From the NCBI GenBank assembly GCA_001303415.1, contig LJTN01000006.1, positions 83,759 to 147,758 of the forward strand: DNA of 64,000 bases. Reading direction: 5' to 3'. The translations under genes and the position numbers were made by a program. The notes under the pieces were generated by a model. The model ran no database searches, had not been told where the DNA came from, and was given only the letters and a program-made list of their open reading frames with translations. Shown here in pieces: positions 62,868 through 64,000 of this stretch. Source of the DNA: Myxococcales bacterium SG8_38 (GTDB lineage Bacteria > Myxococcota_A > Polyangia > Polyangiales > Houyiibacteriaceae). Numbering within the stretch: the stretch's first letter is position 1; each line of letters begins with the position of its first letter.

Positions 62868-63848
62868 TTAGGCGGCGACCATCTCGTGGGCAGCCGTCGG
62901 CCGAATGCTGCTCGCCTCCGAAGCGACCTCGAGCGTGGCGGCGAGCGCCCGCTCGGTACGGACCCGGTCTTGGAGCCAAGGACCAAGCGAGCGCATGAGC
63001 GCGCGCGCAGAAGGATGACGGCCGGCCGGCGCGCGGCTCAGCAGCTTGGCAACCAGCTCGTCCATCTCGTCGTCGACGTGGGGCGCGAACGACTGCGTGC
63101 GCGGCGCGTCCTGCCGGATGATCTGACGTAGCACCCCAGTCACGTCCGACCCCGTGAAAGGGAGCTTGCCAGTCAGCGCCTCGAACATCGTGACCCCCAC
63201 GCCGAACAAATCGGCGCGCGCGTCGACGAAGGGGTTGCCGCTGGCCTGTTCCGGCGAGGCGTAGCTCGGGGTTCCGTATACCCGGCCTCGCTCCCGGGCA
63301 CGCTCGTCGGCGGGCGCGGTCTCGGCCGCGCAAACCCCGAAGTCCAGCAGGTGGACATCGAGCTCGCCATACCCGCCCCGATTGAGAAGCACGTGCTCGG
63401 GCTTGATGTCGCGGTGGACATATCCATGCCGGTGGACGCTGTGCAGAATCGACGACAGCCGCGCCACGATCACCGATATCTCGTGCGCATGGAGGGGACC
63501 TCGGCGCTTCAGATACGAGGCGAGGCTTTCCGATCGCATGTGCTTCATCACGAGGTACGGCGAGCCGTCATAGAGCGTTCCATGATCGATGACCGGAACG
63601 ATCCCGGGGTGAAAGACCCGCCGGGCGACCTCGACCTCGCGGCGTACGCGGCTCATCAGATCCGGATTCCCCGCGTAGCTCGGGCGCAGCATTTTGATGA
63701 CTACCCGCTCGAGCGTCGCCAGGCGCTCCGCCTCGAAGACGATTCCGGTGCCGCCCGTTCCGATGGGACTCCCGATGCGATAGCGCCCGTCGAGAAGCTG
63801 TCCCCGAAGCTCATTGCGCTCGAACGACGCCTGCATCCCGCAAACCAT
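62868..63848 (-). CDS. Serine/threonine protein kinase (Pkn type)
   Basis: A 326-residue cytoplasmic kinase. The glycine loop is IGTGGTGIVFEA, the ATP Lys in VVIKMLRP, the catalytic loop HRDIKPEHVLL, the metal-binding LLDFGVC, and activation segment TPSYASPEQASG. No transmembrane helix follows the kinase domain; about 40 residues end the protein. ATG at 63848. It converges on fabI with two bases between. A PP2C phosphatase occurs at 17.2 kb. Confidence 0.94.
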   Translation of the reverse strand: MVCGMQASFERNELRGQLLDGRYRIGSPIGTGGTGIVFEAERLATLERVVIKMLRPSYAGNPDLMSRVRREVEVARRVFHPGIVPVIDHGTLYDGSPYLVMKHMRSESLASYLKRRGPLHAHEISVIVARLSSILHSVHRHGYVHRDIKPEHVLLNRGGYGELDVHLLDFGVCAAETAPADERARERGRVYGTPSYASPEQASGNPFVDARADLFGVGVTMFEALTGKLPFTGSDVTGVLRQIIRQDAPRTQSFAPHVDDEMDELVAKLLSRAPAGRHPSARALMRSLGPWLQDRVRTERALAATLEVASEASSIRPTAAHEMVAA

Positions 63849-63909
63849 CGTCCGGAGCCGGTCACCCCGTCAAAAAACCAGCAATTCCCGACTCGGAGCC
63901 CTGATCCAC

Positions 63910-64000
63910 GGGCTCGGAAAAACGCGACACGAGGCTCCACGGAACGGGGCGGCTTGCATAGGTGCCCCGATGCACTTGTGGGCTTGGGGCACGCAAGCCG
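63910..64000. repeat. Second copy of the dispersed repeat, left half (cut by window edge)
   Basis: 91 bp match 44735-44825 at 78 positions without a gap, starting GGGCTCGGAAAAACGCGACA. The hairpin is kept: CGGCTTGC (63950-63957) pairs with GCAAGCCG (63993-64000) and GTGCCCC (63962-63968) with GGGGCAC (63986-63992), with ATAG as the bulge. It lies 62 bp upstream of the kinase gene start. The right part is outside the window. Confidence 0.85.

Overview
This window is a gene-dense, high-GC stretch of bacterial chromosome, with no rRNA, tRNA, phage or insertion sequence that I can see. I infer a member of the Myxococcota or a close relative. The grounds are a mevalonate-pathway isoprenoid operon with type 2 IPP isomerase, a LexA-type imuA-imuB-dnaE2 mutagenesis cassette, an MbnH/MbnP 'metallo-mystery' pair, a cysteine-rich lipoprotein of the kind common in myxobacteria, a Pkn-type Ser/Thr kinase, PP2C phosphatase, and very frequent GTG/TTG starts with 1-4 nt gene overlaps. 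The assignment rests on gene content only; no phylogenetic marker was compared.

Layout. 1-4.0 kb (minus): ornithine cyclodeaminase-like enzyme, a secreted four-jointed/FAM20-like kinase, agmatine deiminase, N-carbamoylputrescine amidase and the start of a thiE-like gene form one tight run, implying polyamine synthesis. 4.1-9.8 kb: a MAPEG protein, then imuA-imuB-dnaE2 (minus) under a promoter whose spacer carries a textbook LexA box. 9.8-15 kb (minus): nucleotide-transporter-like protein, MutM, two Dpp-type permeases, Cys-rich lipoprotein. 15-21 kb: Slt transglycosylase, PP2C, START-like protein, gamma-glutamyltransferase, GshB. 21-26.5 kb: mevalonate kinase, phosphomevalonate kinase, diphosphomevalonate decarboxylase and prenyl synthase (minus), with fni divergent.

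26.5-36.9 kb (minus) is the most unusual region: tetR, then a five-gene overlapping run of CPA2 antiporter, TrkA, TrkH, a 1504-residue protein and MscS. The large protein joins a second CPA2 antiporter to a roughly 640-residue helical stalk, a P-loop ATPase with a non-standard Walker A, and a winged-helix-like end. It looks like one cation and osmotic homeostasis unit. 37-44.7 kb (plus): lipA, branched-chain 2-oxoacid dehydrogenase E1alpha/E1beta/E2, mutY and an ABC exporter pair.

44.7-45.1 kb holds no gene and is packed with repeats: a 185-bp element with inverted termini, a 35-bp tandem duplication and a 13-bp inverted pair. A second copy of the element's left half lies at the extreme right edge (63910-64000), 86% identical without gaps over 91 bp, and a paired change in its hairpin preserves base pairing. 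45.1-52 kb: metallophosphoesterase, SerRS, MurB, then mbnH, mbnP, a secreted protein and an outer-membrane-like protein. 52-57.4 kb (minus): hrcA-grpE-dnaK followed directly by a RegB/RegA redox two-component pair. 57.5-64 kb: FtsB-like protein, a GAF-GGDEF diguanylate cyclase, SixA-like phosphatase, an ethanolamine-permease-like transporter, plant-type FabI and a Ser/Thr kinase.
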